DNA of 64,000 nt from Paraburkholderia antibiotica (GTDB taxonomy: Bacteria; Pseudomonadota; Gammaproteobacteria; Burkholderiales; Burkholderiaceae). Shown here piece after piece: positions 8,600 through 17,388 of the stretch; position 1 is the first letter of the stretch, and every line of letters begins with the position of its first letter. The position numbers were made by a program, and so were the translations under genes. The notes beneath the pieces were generated by a model, which was not told the origin of the DNA, did no database searches, and saw only the letters and a program-made list of their open reading frames with translations. The stretch spans positions 1 through 64,000 of the forward strand of contig NZ_JABBFZ010000010.1 in the NCBI RefSeq assembly GCF_012927125.1, read 5' to 3'.

Positions 8600-9589
8600 A
8601 TGACAACCAAACTGTCGATCGTGTTGGGGCCGCACGGCCAGGTGAGCGATCTGCGTGACGGCACAGTCGGCGTGCAGGGCTTTGGGCTGGAGTTCACCGA
8701 AAAGAAGCGCATGCCGGACGCCTATCGCGAGATGGCGCGCAGCCAGCCTTACGACATCTGCGAAATGGCGCCGACGTCCTATCTGATGGCGGTCGCGGCC
8801 GGTGCGCCGATTACCGCATTGGCGATTCCGATGACACGGCGCTTCCGGCATGCGGGGACGCAGCGGCTGCGTTCGTCGTCGATACGGAATCCGAAAGATC
8901 TGGAAGGGCGCAGCGTCGGCGTGCGAGCGTACTCGGTGACGGCGGCGGTCTGGACGCGCGGCATTTTCGCCGACGAATACGGCGTCGATCCGGACCGGAT
9001 CACGTGGGTTACCGAAGAGGAGGAGAACGTGCAGAGCTTCGCGACGCCGTCGAACGTTAAGCGGCTCGCTGAAGGCGAATCGATCGCGGCGCTGATGAAG
9101 CGCGGCGAACTCGAAGCCGCATTCGGCGGACTGGCCGGCGCGGGCAACGATCTCGAAGACGAACTCGTCGAGATCGTCGACGACGCCGGTGCACGCGAGC
9201 GCGACTGGTTCGAGCGCACCGGTATCTATCCGCTGCACGGCATGATTGTGGTGCGCAACGACGTGCTCGAACGGCATCCGACACTGGCCGGCGCGCTGTT
9301 CGATGCTTTCACGCAGGCGAAGGTGAATTACCTCGAACGTATTCGCAACGGCACGGCCGACGGCGCGGAGGACAAGCGCTATCGCAAGTTGTCGGCATGG
9401 GTCGGCGATCCGCTGCCCTATGGTTTCGGCGAGAACGAGCCGTCGCTCGCGGCGCTGGTGCGCTACGCGTACCGGCAGAAACTGATTCCCGCCGAGCCGC
9501 CGTTGCACGCCGTATTCCACGATCCGCGCCGGACCAGCAGCACGGATCCCGTTCAACGCGAGGCGCTGGCCGCCGCGAATCGCTCATGA
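8600..9589 (+). CDS. 4,5-dihydroxyphthalate decarboxylase-like / periplasmic-binding-fold protein A
   Basis: 329 residues with no signal peptide. The pattern (YDICEMAPTSYLMAVAAG, then DLEGRSVGVRAYSVTAAVWTRGIFADEYGV, then WVTEEEENVQ) matches the family that includes 4,5-dihydroxyphthalate decarboxylase (Pht5) and THI5/NMT1-type substrate-binding proteins. The lack of an export signal and of any adjacent ABC permease or ATPase favours an enzyme over a transporter component. GGAGGAATC places a ribosome binding site directly before the ATG at 8600. The downstream gene is a paralogue and overlaps by four bases (ATGA), so the two are translationally coupled and may form a heteromer. Confidence 0.75.
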   Translation: MTTKLSIVLGPHGQVSDLRDGTVGVQGFGLEFTEKKRMPDAYREMARSQPYDICEMAPTSYLMAVAAGAPITALAIPMTRRFRHAGTQRLRSSSIRNPKDLEGRSVGVRAYSVTAAVWTRGIFADEYGVDPDRITWVTEEEENVQSFATPSNVKRLAEGESIAALMKRGELEAAFGGLAGAGNDLEDELVEIVDDAGARERDWFERTGIYPLHGMIVVRNDVLERHPTLAGALFDAFTQAKVNYLERIRNGTADGAEDKRYRKLSAWVGDPLPYGFGENEPSLAALVRYAYRQKLIPAEPPLHAVFHDPRRTSSTDPVQREALAAANRS

Positions 9590-10518
9590 AGCAGCCCATG
9601 AATCAGCCCATGAAGCCGCAGATGAAAGAGACCGACATGACCCCGCTCACCGCGATGATGGGCACTTACAAAAAGACCGCGCCGCTGAAAGACGGCAGCG
9701 TGGCCTCGCCGCTCGTGCGGCTCGATTTCGCCGACGTCGACACCGCGCGGAAAGCGTTCAAGGACGTCGTGCGCGGCCTGAAGTTCGACGTCGCGGAACT
9801 CGCTGTCGTCACGTTCCTGCAAGCGTATGAAGCCGGTAAGCCTTACGTGATGTTGCCGTTCGTGATGAACGGCATGTTCCACCACAAGAGCATCCTGTGC
9901 CGCGCCGACGACGATCTGCAACCACAGAACCTTGCCGGCAAGACGGTCGCGATGCGCTCGTATCCGCAAACCACGCCGACTTGGGGGCGAGGCATTCTGT
10001 CCGACGAATACGGCGTCGAGCTCGACAAGGTGCGCTGGCTCACCCAGGAAGGCGCGCACGTCGCCGAGGCTCGCGACCCCGAGTTCGTCACGCGGATCGA
10101 TTCGACGCTGAGCCTCGAAGACATGCTGCGCGCCGGCGAAGTCGACGCGATCATCGCGGGCGGGGCGTTGTCGGGCGATCCGGGAATTCGTACGCTGATC
10201 GCCGAGCCGAAGGAAGCCGCCGCGGCCGCGTATCGCCGCACGGGCGTCGTGCCGATCAATCACGTCGTGACGATTCGCAAGGAGATCGCGGAGACCCGGA
10301 TTGACCTCGTGCGCGAAGTGTTCCATATGCTACTGAAGAGCCGTGAGGCGAGCGGCGAGTTGCCGCCCGCCGACGGCCCGGATTTGCAGCCGGTCGGTTT
10401 CGACGCGCTGCGTCCGGCACTCGAAACGGTCATCCGTTACGCGCATGAACAGAAGTTGATCTCGCGGCGTTATGCGGTCGAAGAACTGTACGGCAACGTC
10501 GGGAAAATTCTGGACTGA
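9586..10518 (+). CDS. 4,5-dihydroxyphthalate decarboxylase-like / periplasmic-binding-fold protein B
   Basis: 310 residues, a divergent paralogue of the previous gene. Shared features are LKFDVAELAVVTFLQAYEAGKPYVMLPF, NLAGKTVAMRSYPQTTPTWGRGILSDEYGV and VRWLTQEGAHV. No signal peptide is visible. The ATG at 9586 overlaps the preceding stop (ATGA). A second in-frame ATG at 9637 would remove a Met/Pro/Gln-rich leader (MKQPMNQPMKPQMKETD) that does not resemble the family, so the true start could be either. It may be a second subunit of, or alternative-substrate partner for, the 8600 gene product. Confidence 0.72.
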   Translation: MKQPMNQPMKPQMKETDMTPLTAMMGTYKKTAPLKDGSVASPLVRLDFADVDTARKAFKDVVRGLKFDVAELAVVTFLQAYEAGKPYVMLPFVMNGMFHHKSILCRADDDLQPQNLAGKTVAMRSYPQTTPTWGRGILSDEYGVELDKVRWLTQEGAHVAEARDPEFVTRIDSTLSLEDMLRAGEVDAIIAGGALSGDPGIRTLIAEPKEAAAAAYRRTGVVPINHVVTIRKEIAETRIDLVREVFHMLLKSREASGELPPADGPDLQPVGFDALRPALETVIRYAHEQKLISRRYAVEELYGNVGKILD

Positions 10519-10579
10519 CGACACGCGAGCGGACCGCGGACCGAACCGTCGTAATAGCAGGCTTGAACAGGAGACAACG

Positions 10580-11524
10580 GTGGCTTCACCGATTACAGGA
10601 ATGGCATACGTCCGGCTCAGCGCACCGGATCTCGGCCGGATGCAGGCGTTTCTCGAAGATTTCGGCATGGTGCTCGCGCATCGCGACGCGAAGCGTCTTT
10701 ATATGCGCGGCGTCAGTGATACGCCGTTTCTGCACGTGACCGAACTCGGCGAGCCCGGCGCGATCAGCTTCGGCTACGAGCTGAGCGAAGACGCCGACCT
10801 CGGCACGCTCGCGAAGCTGCCCGGCGCGCAAGGCGTCGAAACGCCGGATGCACCCGGCGGCGGCCGGCGCGTGCGGGTGCAGGACCCGAACGGCTTCTGG
10901 CTCGAACTCGTGACGGGCCGCGAACGCGTCGCGCCGCTGCCGCCGCGCGTGCTGGTGCGCGGCCCCGAAGGCGAAAGCCGCTCGCTTGGGCCGGCGCGGG
11001 TGGTGCGGATCGCGCACACCGCGTACGCGACGCCGAATCTCGCCGACACGATTGGCTGGTATCAGCGCACCTTCGGTCTGCTGCCGACCGACGAACTGTT
11101 CGTCGGCGACCAGAGCAACGTCATCGGTCAGTTCAATCGCGTCGATCGCGGCGACGAACTGGTTGATCACCACGTGATCTTCCTGCTGCGCGGCCAGCGC
11201 GCCGGCATGCATCACGTGTCGTATCAGGTCGAGGGCGTCGACGACATCTTCTTCGGCTACGACCACATGGCGCACCGTTCGCACGATCACGTGCGCGGCA
11301 TCGGCCGGCATGCGCTCGGCAGCCAGATCTTCGACTACTGGATGAGCCCGTTCGAGCAGATGCACGAGCACTGGATCTCGCAGGAAAAGCTCAACGCGTC
11401 GAGCCGTTTCAACCGCATCCAGATCGGCGAGGGCATGAGTTACGACACCGGCGAAAAGCCGCCCGAGCGCTTCGTCAAGCAAGCCACGCAGATGGTCGCG
11501 TGGCCGGCGGATAGCGGCGCCTGA
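10580..11524 (+). CDS. Extradiol ring-cleavage dioxygenase (VOC superfamily, type I)
   Basis: 314 residues in two vicinal-oxygen-chelate modules: an N-terminal degenerate one (residues 5-115) and a C-terminal catalytic one (140-270). Likely Fe(II) ligands are His146 (RIAHTAY), His211 or 212 (GMHHVSYQVEG) and Glu263 (PFEQMHEHW), at nearly the same positions as in 2,3-dihydroxybiphenyl 1,2-dioxygenase. It should open a catechol ring next to its hydroxyls. The GTG start at 10580 follows ACAGGAGACAACG, a strong ribosome binding site. It lies between decarboxylase-like and LigJ-like genes, so the substrate is expected to be a catechol or dihydroxybenzoate. Substrate specificity cannot be read from the sequence. 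Confidence 0.85.
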   Translation: MASPITGMAYVRLSAPDLGRMQAFLEDFGMVLAHRDAKRLYMRGVSDTPFLHVTELGEPGAISFGYELSEDADLGTLAKLPGAQGVETPDAPGGGRRVRVQDPNGFWLELVTGRERVAPLPPRVLVRGPEGESRSLGPARVVRIAHTAYATPNLADTIGWYQRTFGLLPTDELFVGDQSNVIGQFNRVDRGDELVDHHVIFLLRGQRAGMHHVSYQVEGVDDIFFGYDHMAHRSHDHVRGIGRHALGSQIFDYWMSPFEQMHEHWISQEKLNASSRFNRIQIGEGMSYDTGEKPPERFVKQATQMVAWPADSGA

Positions 11525-11562
11525 TACGCGTGCTCTTGTCTCAAACAACACGGTAAATCACG

Positions 11563-12591
11563 ATGATTATTGATTGTCACGGGCACTTCACGACAGTGCC
11601 GAAAACGCTGCACGAATGGCGGCGTCGTCAGCTCGAAAACGGCGGCGGCCTCTACGGCGCACCGCTCGACATCTCCGACGACGAACTGCGCGCCTCGCTC
11701 GAAAGCGGCCAGCTGAAAGCGCAACGCGAGCGCGGTCTCGACCTCACGCTGTTCTCGCCGATCGCGGGGCAGATGGGCCATCACCTCGGCACGCTCGAAA
11801 ACAGCATCGAGTGGTCGCGCCTGAACAACGATCTGATTCATCGAGTCTGCGAGCTGTATCCCGAGAACTTCGCGGGCGTGTGCCAGTTGCCGCAATCGCC
11901 GGGGCAGGGGCTCGAAGCGTCGGCGGCGGAACTCGAACGCTGCGTGCTCGAATTGGGGTTCGTCGGCTGCAATCTGAATCCGGACCCGTCCGGCGGCTAC
12001 TGGACCGACAAGCCGCTGACCGACCACATCTACTATCCGCTGTACGAGAAGATGGTCGAGCTCGACGTGCCGGCGATGATTCACGTGAGCAGCTCGTGCA
12101 ATCCATGTTTCCATCACGTCGGCGCGCACTATCTGAACGGCGACACCACCGCGTTCATGCAACTGCTGCTCGCGCCGCAACTGTTCGAGGACTTTCCGAC
12201 GCTGCGCTTCATCATCCCGCACGGCGGCGGCGCGGTGCCGTATCACTGGGGACGCTATCGCGGCCTCGCGCAGGACATGGGCTTCGAAACGCTCGACAAG
12301 GGCCTCCTGAACAACGTGTTCTTCGATACCTGCGTGTATCACCAGGCGGGCATCGATCTGCTGACGAAGGTGATTCCTCATCGCAACATCGTGTTCGGCT
12401 CGGAGATGATCGGCGCGGTGAAGGGTATCGATCCCGAGACCGGTCATCACTACGACGACACCGGCCGCTATATCGTCGCGACGCCGCATCTGACTGGCAA
12501 CGATCGCCAGCAGGTGCTCGAAGGCAATGCGCTGACGCTCTATCCGCGCCTGAAGGAGCGTCTCGCGGCGCTCGCCGAAAAAGCGCAGTAG
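11563..12591 (+). CDS. LigJ-like 4-oxalomesaconate hydratase (amidohydrolase family)
   Basis: 342 residues that follow LigJ of the protocatechuate 4,5-cleavage pathway closely. They start MIIDCHGHFTTVPK, followed by GVCQLPQSP, ELERCVLELGFVGCNLNPDP, YEKMVELDVPAMIHVS, FIIPHGGGAVPYHWGR, NNVFFDTCVYHQ and GSEMIGAVKGIDP. The HGH pair, the histidines of HVS and IPHGGG and the late Glu/Asp are the expected metal-site residues. LigJ adds water to oxalomesaconate to give 4-carboxy-4-hydroxy-2-oxoadipate, which an aldolase then splits, and an aldolase gene lies upstream at 7714. The match is from remembered family sequence, so the exact substrate remains an inference. Confidence 0.82.
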   Translation: MIIDCHGHFTTVPKTLHEWRRRQLENGGGLYGAPLDISDDELRASLESGQLKAQRERGLDLTLFSPIAGQMGHHLGTLENSIEWSRLNNDLIHRVCELYPENFAGVCQLPQSPGQGLEASAAELERCVLELGFVGCNLNPDPSGGYWTDKPLTDHIYYPLYEKMVELDVPAMIHVSSSCNPCFHHVGAHYLNGDTTAFMQLLLAPQLFEDFPTLRFIIPHGGGAVPYHWGRYRGLAQDMGFETLDKGLLNNVFFDTCVYHQAGIDLLTKVIPHRNIVFGSEMIGAVKGIDPETGHHYDDTGRYIVATPHLTGNDRQQVLEGNALTLYPRLKERLAALAEKAQ

Positions 12592-12647
12592 CCGCAATAA
12601 GCGCTGCTCGACGCAACGGGAAATAACGAAGTCAAAGAGGACACGTC

Positions 12648-13427
12648 ATGGATTTGGGAATCGCCGGAAAGAAGGCACTGGTGTGCGCATCGTCGCGAGG
12701 CCTGGGGCTCGCGTGCGCGACCGCGCTGGCGCGTGAGGGCTGCGAAGTCTATATCAACGGCCGTCATCGCGACGCGCTGGAAACAGCAGCCGCGCAGATC
12801 GAAACGGTGGCGGGCCGGCGGCCGCACATCGTCGTCGCGGATCTGAACACGGAAGAAGGACGCGCCGCTCTGATCGACGCGTGCCCCGCGCCCGACATTC
12901 TGATCAACAACAACGCCGGCCCGGAGCCGGGCAAGATCGGCGACTGGAGTCGCGAGGAATGGCTCGGCGCGGTGGAAGGCAACATGCTCGCGCCGATCTT
13001 CCTGATCAAGGCCTTCGTGCCGGGCATGCGCGAGCGGCGCTTCGGCCGGATCATCAACATCACGTCGGCGATGGTCAAGTCGCCGAGCGCGATGATGGGT
13101 TTGTCCGCCGCCGTGCGCGCGGCGCTGACCGCGCTCAGCAAATCGGTGCAGCGCGACAGCGTGGTCGACAACGTGACGATCAACAACATGCTGCCGGAAC
13201 GTTTCGACACCGACCGTCAGATCTTCATGGCCGAGCGCATGGTGAAGAAGGACGGCATCACGATGGCCGAAGCGAAGCAGCGCATTGCCGCGACGATCGC
13301 CGCGAAGCGGCTCGGCGATCCGAAGGAGTTCGGCGACGCGTGCGCATTTCTGTGCAGCGCGCAGGCTGGCTACATCTCGGGACAGAACCTGCAACTGGAT
13401 GGCGGCTCGTATGCCGGCCTCGTCTAA
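12648..13427 (+). CDS. Atypical SDR-family protein lacking the catalytic Tyr and Lys
   Basis: 259 residues with a Rossmann fold: nucleotide-binding ASSRGLG (residues 14-20), a stretched NNNAG at 88-91 and the typical C-terminal SGQNLQLDGGSYAG. The active-site Ser140 is present (INITSAM). At the expected positions 13 and 17 residues later there are Ser153 and Arg157 (GLSAAVRAAL) in place of Tyr and Lys. Such SDR variants exist but usually have unknown or altered chemistry. AAGAGGACACGTC precedes the ATG. It sits between the hydratase and the FAH-family gene and probably acts on a pathway intermediate or as a non-redox binding protein. Confidence 0.82.
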   Translation: MDLGIAGKKALVCASSRGLGLACATALAREGCEVYINGRHRDALETAAAQIETVAGRRPHIVVADLNTEEGRAALIDACPAPDILINNNAGPEPGKIGDWSREEWLGAVEGNMLAPIFLIKAFVPGMRERRFGRIINITSAMVKSPSAMMGLSAAVRAALTALSKSVQRDSVVDNVTINNMLPERFDTDRQIFMAERMVKKDGITMAEAKQRIAATIAAKRLGDPKEFGDACAFLCSAQAGYISGQNLQLDGGSYAGLV

Positions 13428-13439
13428 CGGAGAAGTGAA

Positions 13440-14300
13440 GTGAAATATTCCAGCTTTGAAATCGACGGACGCAGCACCTATGGCGTCGTGGTCGGCGACG
13501 GCGTCGTCGATCTCGGCAAGCGTTTCGGCCACGAATACGCGGACCTGAAGGCGCTGGTCGCCGCGGGCTTTCCGCAGCATGTCGCGGCCGCCGCAACCGG
13601 AGCCGCCGACTATGCGCTCGACCGTATCCGTTTTCTGCCGCCGATCGCGGCGCCCGTGCACATCTGGTGTCTCGCGCTGAATTACGCCGAGCATCACAAC
13701 GAAGTGCAGAGCGCGGGGCGCGTGCAGGAACTGCCGAAATCGCCGGCGCTGTTCGCGCGTGCCGCCGATTCGCTGGTCGGTCATAACGAAGCGCTGCAGC
13801 ATCCGGGCGTGAGCGAGCAGTTCGACTTCGAAGGCGAGCTGGTCGTCGTGATCGGCAAACCCGGTTACCGGATCGCGGCGGAGAATGCGTTCGAACACAT
13901 CGCCGGCTTTACAATCATGAACGAAGGCAGCGTGCGCGACTGGCAATTCCATACGCGGCAGATCACGCCGGGGAAAAACTTCTACCGCAGCGGTTCGATC
14001 GGTCCGTGGATCGTGCCGCGTAGCGAGATCGAGGACGTCGACCAACTGCGCATCCGCACCACGCTGAACGGTCAGGTGATGCAGGACGAGTCCGTCAGCG
14101 CGATGATTCACAAGATTCCGCGTTTCATCGAATACGTGTCGACGATCGCGCCGCTGTATCCAGGCGATATTCTCGCGACCGGCACGCCGAGCGGCGTCGG
14201 TTTCTCGCGTACGCCGCCGGTGTTCATGAAACCGGGGGACGTGTGCGAGATTTCGATCGACAAAATCGGCACGCTGCGCAATACGGTGGCGCGCGGCTAG
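13440..14300 (+). CDS. Fumarylacetoacetate hydrolase (FAH) family protein
   Basis: 286 residues. The FAH C-terminal fold is recognisable from WCLALNYAEHHNE, SPALFARAADSLVGH, the metal-binding FDFEGELVVVIGK, GSIGPWIV and the late LATGTPSGVGFSR. Members hydrolyse C-C bonds, decarboxylate or tautomerise oxo acids from aromatic ring cleavage (for example HpaG and hydroxyhepta-2,4-dienedioate isomerase). The GTG start follows the SDR stop by 12 bases with GGAGAAGTGAA upstream, so the two are cotranscribed. It is likely the isomerase/decarboxylase or hydrolase step after extradiol cleavage. The exact reaction is unknown. Confidence 0.85.
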   Translation: MKYSSFEIDGRSTYGVVVGDGVVDLGKRFGHEYADLKALVAAGFPQHVAAAATGAADYALDRIRFLPPIAAPVHIWCLALNYAEHHNEVQSAGRVQELPKSPALFARAADSLVGHNEALQHPGVSEQFDFEGELVVVIGKPGYRIAAENAFEHIAGFTIMNEGSVRDWQFHTRQITPGKNFYRSGSIGPWIVPRSEIEDVDQLRIRTTLNGQVMQDESVSAMIHKIPRFIEYVSTIAPLYPGDILATGTPSGVGFSRTPPVFMKPGDVCEISIDKIGTLRNTVARG

Positions 14301-14312
14301 CGCGAGCTGCAA

Positions 14313-14348
14313 GAGCGGCGAGTGCGGCGAGTGCGGCGAGTGCGGCGC
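14313..14348. repeat. 9-bp tandem repeat (GCGGCGAGT)
   Basis: About four head-to-tail copies of GCGGCGAGT lie between the FAH gene and the LysR gene. Similar 9-bp intergenic microsatellites occur elsewhere in the window. Confidence 0.8.
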
Positions 14349-14375
14349 GCATGGCATGACGGTCCTTTCACCCAG

Positions 14376-14400
14376 TCAATCAATTTGAGCTAGTTGAATC
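14376..14400 (+). promoter_or_regulatory. Possible LysR-type operator before the double-HTH regulator
   Basis: Imperfect dyad TCAA-N10-TTGA inside an AT-rich stretch, ending about ten bases before the preferred regulator start. The octamer AATCAATT within it recurs at 15841-15848 just before the MFS gene. LTTR sites are typically short AT-rich dyads, but this call rests on pattern alone. Confidence 0.3.
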
Positions 14401-14410
14401 AGGAATGGCG

Positions 14411-15796
14411 ATGCGACGAATCGAGACCACGGCGTCCGAGAAAGACCTGCCCAGCATCTGGCAACTGCGGGTCTTCGAGACTGTCGCGCGCCATGAAAAC
14501 GTCACCCAGGCGTCGCAGGAATTGCTGCGCTCGCAGCCGGCCACGACGTCGTGCGTCGCGGCGCTCGAAGGGATGCTCGGCGTCGCATTGTTCGAACGCT
14601 CGCCGACCGGCACGTATCTGACGCCGGTCGGCGTGGCGGCGCTGGTGCGCACGCGCAAGATCCTGCAATTCGCCGAGGAAGCCGCGCAACTGGTCGTGAG
14701 TACGCGCAAGGTGTCGCCGCTCGCGCTGGCCAGCAGCATCACGCGCACGCAGATGCGCTGCCTGATCGCGATCGAGGAGTGCGGCTCGTTTCGTGCGGCC
14801 GCGCGGATGCTCGGCATTACCGAAGCGTCGTTGCAGCGCGCGGCGCGCACGCTCGAACAGAATCTCGGTGGGCAGTTGTACCGGCATACGTCGTCGGGCA
14901 TCAATACGACGGAGGTGGGCAGCGAATTCGCGCGACGCCTGAAGCTGGTGTCGAGCCAGATCGCGGCGCTTGCCGAAACCGTCACCACCTACGAGTTTCC
15001 GAAAGAGCGCACGGTCACCGTCGGCGTGCTGCTGCTCGATCCGACCATTCTGATCGTCAACGCGATCCGCTCGCTGTCCGCGCAGTTTCCCGATGCACGC
15101 GTGGTGGTGTTGAGCGGCACCTATGAAACGCTGCTCAACAAGCTGCTGCGCGGCGAGATCGATTTCATGCTGGGCTTGCTGAAACAGCCGGGCAAGGCGT
15201 TCGATTTCGTCGAGGAGCCGCTGTATCACGAGCGCTATTGCGTGGTCGCGAGCCGCGAGCATCCGCTGACCCGCCACAACGCGATCACTGTCGACGACCT
15301 GACGCGCTACCAGTGGGTGCTGCCGCCGAAGGGCTCGCCGCGCCGCGAAGCGTACGAGCACATCTTCGCCGAGACCACGCCGCCGCCGGCGAGCATCGAA
15401 ACCTATTCGCTGTCGACGATCCGCATCACGCTGTACGACGCCGAAATGCTGACGGTGCTGAGCTGGACCGAGGTGCTGAGCGAGCGGCGCTTCGGCTTTA
15501 TCGCGCCGTTGCCGGTGGACGTGCCGTGGGATGGACCGATCGTCGGCATTACGACGAAACGCGACTGGCGTCCGAACGACGTGCAGGCGGCGTTTCTGCA
15601 TCATCTGAAGCGCAACGCGACGGCGATTGCGGGCGAATCGACGGTGGAACCGGAGAGTGCGGCGCGCGAAGCGGTGCCGAAGGCTGCTGTGCCGGAGCAG
15701 CCGTCTACCCGTTCCGTCAGGTCCGCCGAGGCCGCCGGGGCCGCGAAATCGCCGCGCAATCGCAAACCGGCTGCCCGCAAGGCGCGCGGCGCCTAA
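14411..15796 (+). CDS. LysR-type transcriptional regulator with two DNA-binding domains
   Basis: 461 residues, much longer than the usual 300. Residues about 15-75 form a typical LysR winged helix (WQLRVFETVARHENVTQASQ, then LEGMLGVALFERSPTG). A second complete one follows at about 112-171 (TQMRCLIAIEECGSFRAAARMLGIT, then LEQNLGGQLYRHTSSG). The inducer-binding domain occupies about 200-400 and ends with a Lys/Arg/Ala-rich, probably disordered tail. The ATG at 14411 has AGGA six bases upstream; an ATG at 14405 abuts it and is less likely. It is transcribed in the same direction as the genes it divides and probably controls the cluster in response to the aromatic substrate or an intermediate. 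Confidence 0.88.
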   Translation: MRRIETTASEKDLPSIWQLRVFETVARHENVTQASQELLRSQPATTSCVAALEGMLGVALFERSPTGTYLTPVGVAALVRTRKILQFAEEAAQLVVSTRKVSPLALASSITRTQMRCLIAIEECGSFRAAARMLGITEASLQRAARTLEQNLGGQLYRHTSSGINTTEVGSEFARRLKLVSSQIAALAETVTTYEFPKERTVTVGVLLLDPTILIVNAIRSLSAQFPDARVVVLSGTYETLLNKLLRGEIDFMLGLLKQPGKAFDFVEEPLYHERYCVVASREHPLTRHNAITVDDLTRYQWVLPPKGSPRREAYEHIFAETTPPPASIETYSLSTIRITLYDAEMLTVLSWTEVLSERRFGFIAPLPVDVPWDGPIVGITTKRDWRPNDVQAAFLHHLKRNATAIAGESTVEPESAAREAVPKAAVPEQPSTRSVRSAEAAGAAKSPRNRKPAARKARGA

Positions 15797-15880
15797 ACCA
15801 GTACCGCTAGTGCGCATGGCGACTGATCGGTTCCATTCGAATCAATTAGTCATCCAAAGTAAAAAACGAAGGAGACAACG

Positions 15881-17298
15881 ATGTTGCAAATCAACAGCGG
15901 GCGTAGCCCGTTCCAGGAGCAGACGACATTGTCCGGCAACCAGAAGCTGCTGCTTGGACTCGTCGGCGTCGGCAGCATGCTCGAATTCTGGGACGCTTAT
16001 CTGATCGGTTTCATCATGGAGTACCTGATCAAGCCGTGGGGCCTCACGTACGGAATCATGGGCGCGGTGCTGCTGTCGTCGGTGCGGGCGCGATCGTCGG
16101 CGGCGTGGTGTGGGGCAGCATGGCGGATCGCTTCGGCCGCAAGCCGGTGTTCGTGCTGTCGCTGCTATTGCTCGCGGCGGCGAGCGTGGGCCTCGCATTC
16201 ACGCCGGAACGCGGCTGGATCTATATGGCCGTGCTGCGCGTCGTGATCGGCTTCTGTACTGCCGGCTACTTCATCCAGATCGCGCTCGTGCACGAGTTCA
16301 CGCCGCCACGGCGGCGCGGCATGCTGACCGGCATCGTTTCGGCGATCACGACAGGCGGTCTGCTGCTTGGCGCGTTCAGCGGCGCGTACGTGATCCCGGC
16401 GCTCGGCTGGCGCTGGACCTTCGCGCTCGGCGCCGCGCCGGCTGTGATCGCGCTGATCGGCGCCGCGTATATCCCCGAGTCGCCTCGCTGGCTGAGTCTG
16501 CAGGGACGCGACGCGGCCGCGCGTCGTTCGATTGCGTGGGCGCTTGGCAAGTCGTCGTTCGATGAGCAGCTCGACACGCCACAACCGGTCGCGTCGCGCG
16601 GCTGGTTCGAATTGCTGAGCTGTCCGCGCAGCGTGATCACGACGACGCTGATCAACATCGGGCTGATTGCGGGCTACTACGGCATCGTGCTGTGGGCGCC
16701 GACGCTGCTCGCGCAGATCCAGCAATTCACGCCTGCGCTCGCCGCGAAAACGATGATCGGCTTCGCCGTGCTCGGCATGCTCGCGCGTTTGTCGGCCGCG
16801 GGACTGGCGGATCGCATCGGCCGCCGCAAAACGGGCGGCTACTTTGCGATCGCGTCGGCCATTGCGTTGCTCGCGGCAGGTTATATCGGTCACGGCGACT
16901 GGCTCACGCCGTCGCTGTTCTGGGCGCCATTGCTGCTCGCGTTCATTTTCGCGGACGGCAGCTTCGCGGTGTGCGCCGCCTATTCGACCGAAATCTGGCC
17001 GTCGCGTCTGCGCGGCACCGGTTCGGGCTATGCGGGACTCGCCGGCTCGGTCGGCAAGATTCTCGGCCCGCTCGGCCTCGCGATGACGGCAGGATCGAAC
17101 AACGTCGTGATGCCGTCGGCGACCATCGGCGTAATCGTGCCGGCATTCCAGTTTCTCGCGTTGTGCCTGCTCGTGTGCGGCGTCACGTATCTGACGATCG
17201 GCATCGAGGCGCGCGGCAAAGCGCTCGAATCGATGGATCACGCGGAAGAAGAAGCACGCGCGGCGAGCCATTCGCCCGAGTACAGCAAAAACGGATGA
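15881..17298 (+). pseudogene. MFS aromatic-acid/metabolite transporter, frameshifted near 16080
   Basis: The N-terminal part (MLQINSGRSPFQEQTTLSG, SMLEFWDAYLIGFIMEYL, GIMGAVLLSS) and the downstream part (GAGAIVGGVVWGSMADRFGRKPVF to the C-terminus) form one 12-TM MFS carrier. They lie in different frames: one base, probably a G, is missing in TCGTCGGTGCG at about 16076-16086. Restoring it gives about 472 residues with the loop 2-3 signature ADRFGRK and the middle segment YIPESPRWLS of the metabolite:H+ symporter type. GAAGGAGACAACG precedes the ATG. It is either a recent loss-of-function mutation or a sequencing error. The rest of the gene is intact and uninterrupted, which favours a very recent event or an error. 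Confidence 0.8.
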
Positions 17299-17388
17299 CC
17301 CCGGCAGTTTTTCGATTGAGCCTGCAAAGCGTAAGCCCATAGACTGGTCCACAACCTGCAACACACCGAGCAACACTAGAGGGAACCG

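Noticed and set aside
8600..10518. ABC transporter substrate-binding proteins for aromatic uptake
   Set aside because: No signal peptides and no permease or ATPase partner in the cluster, so an enzyme role was preferred, though it is not excluded.
12540..14357. 605-codon minus-strand frame under the SDR and FAH genes
   Set aside because: Shadow of two real genes in the opposite direction; no family resemblance.
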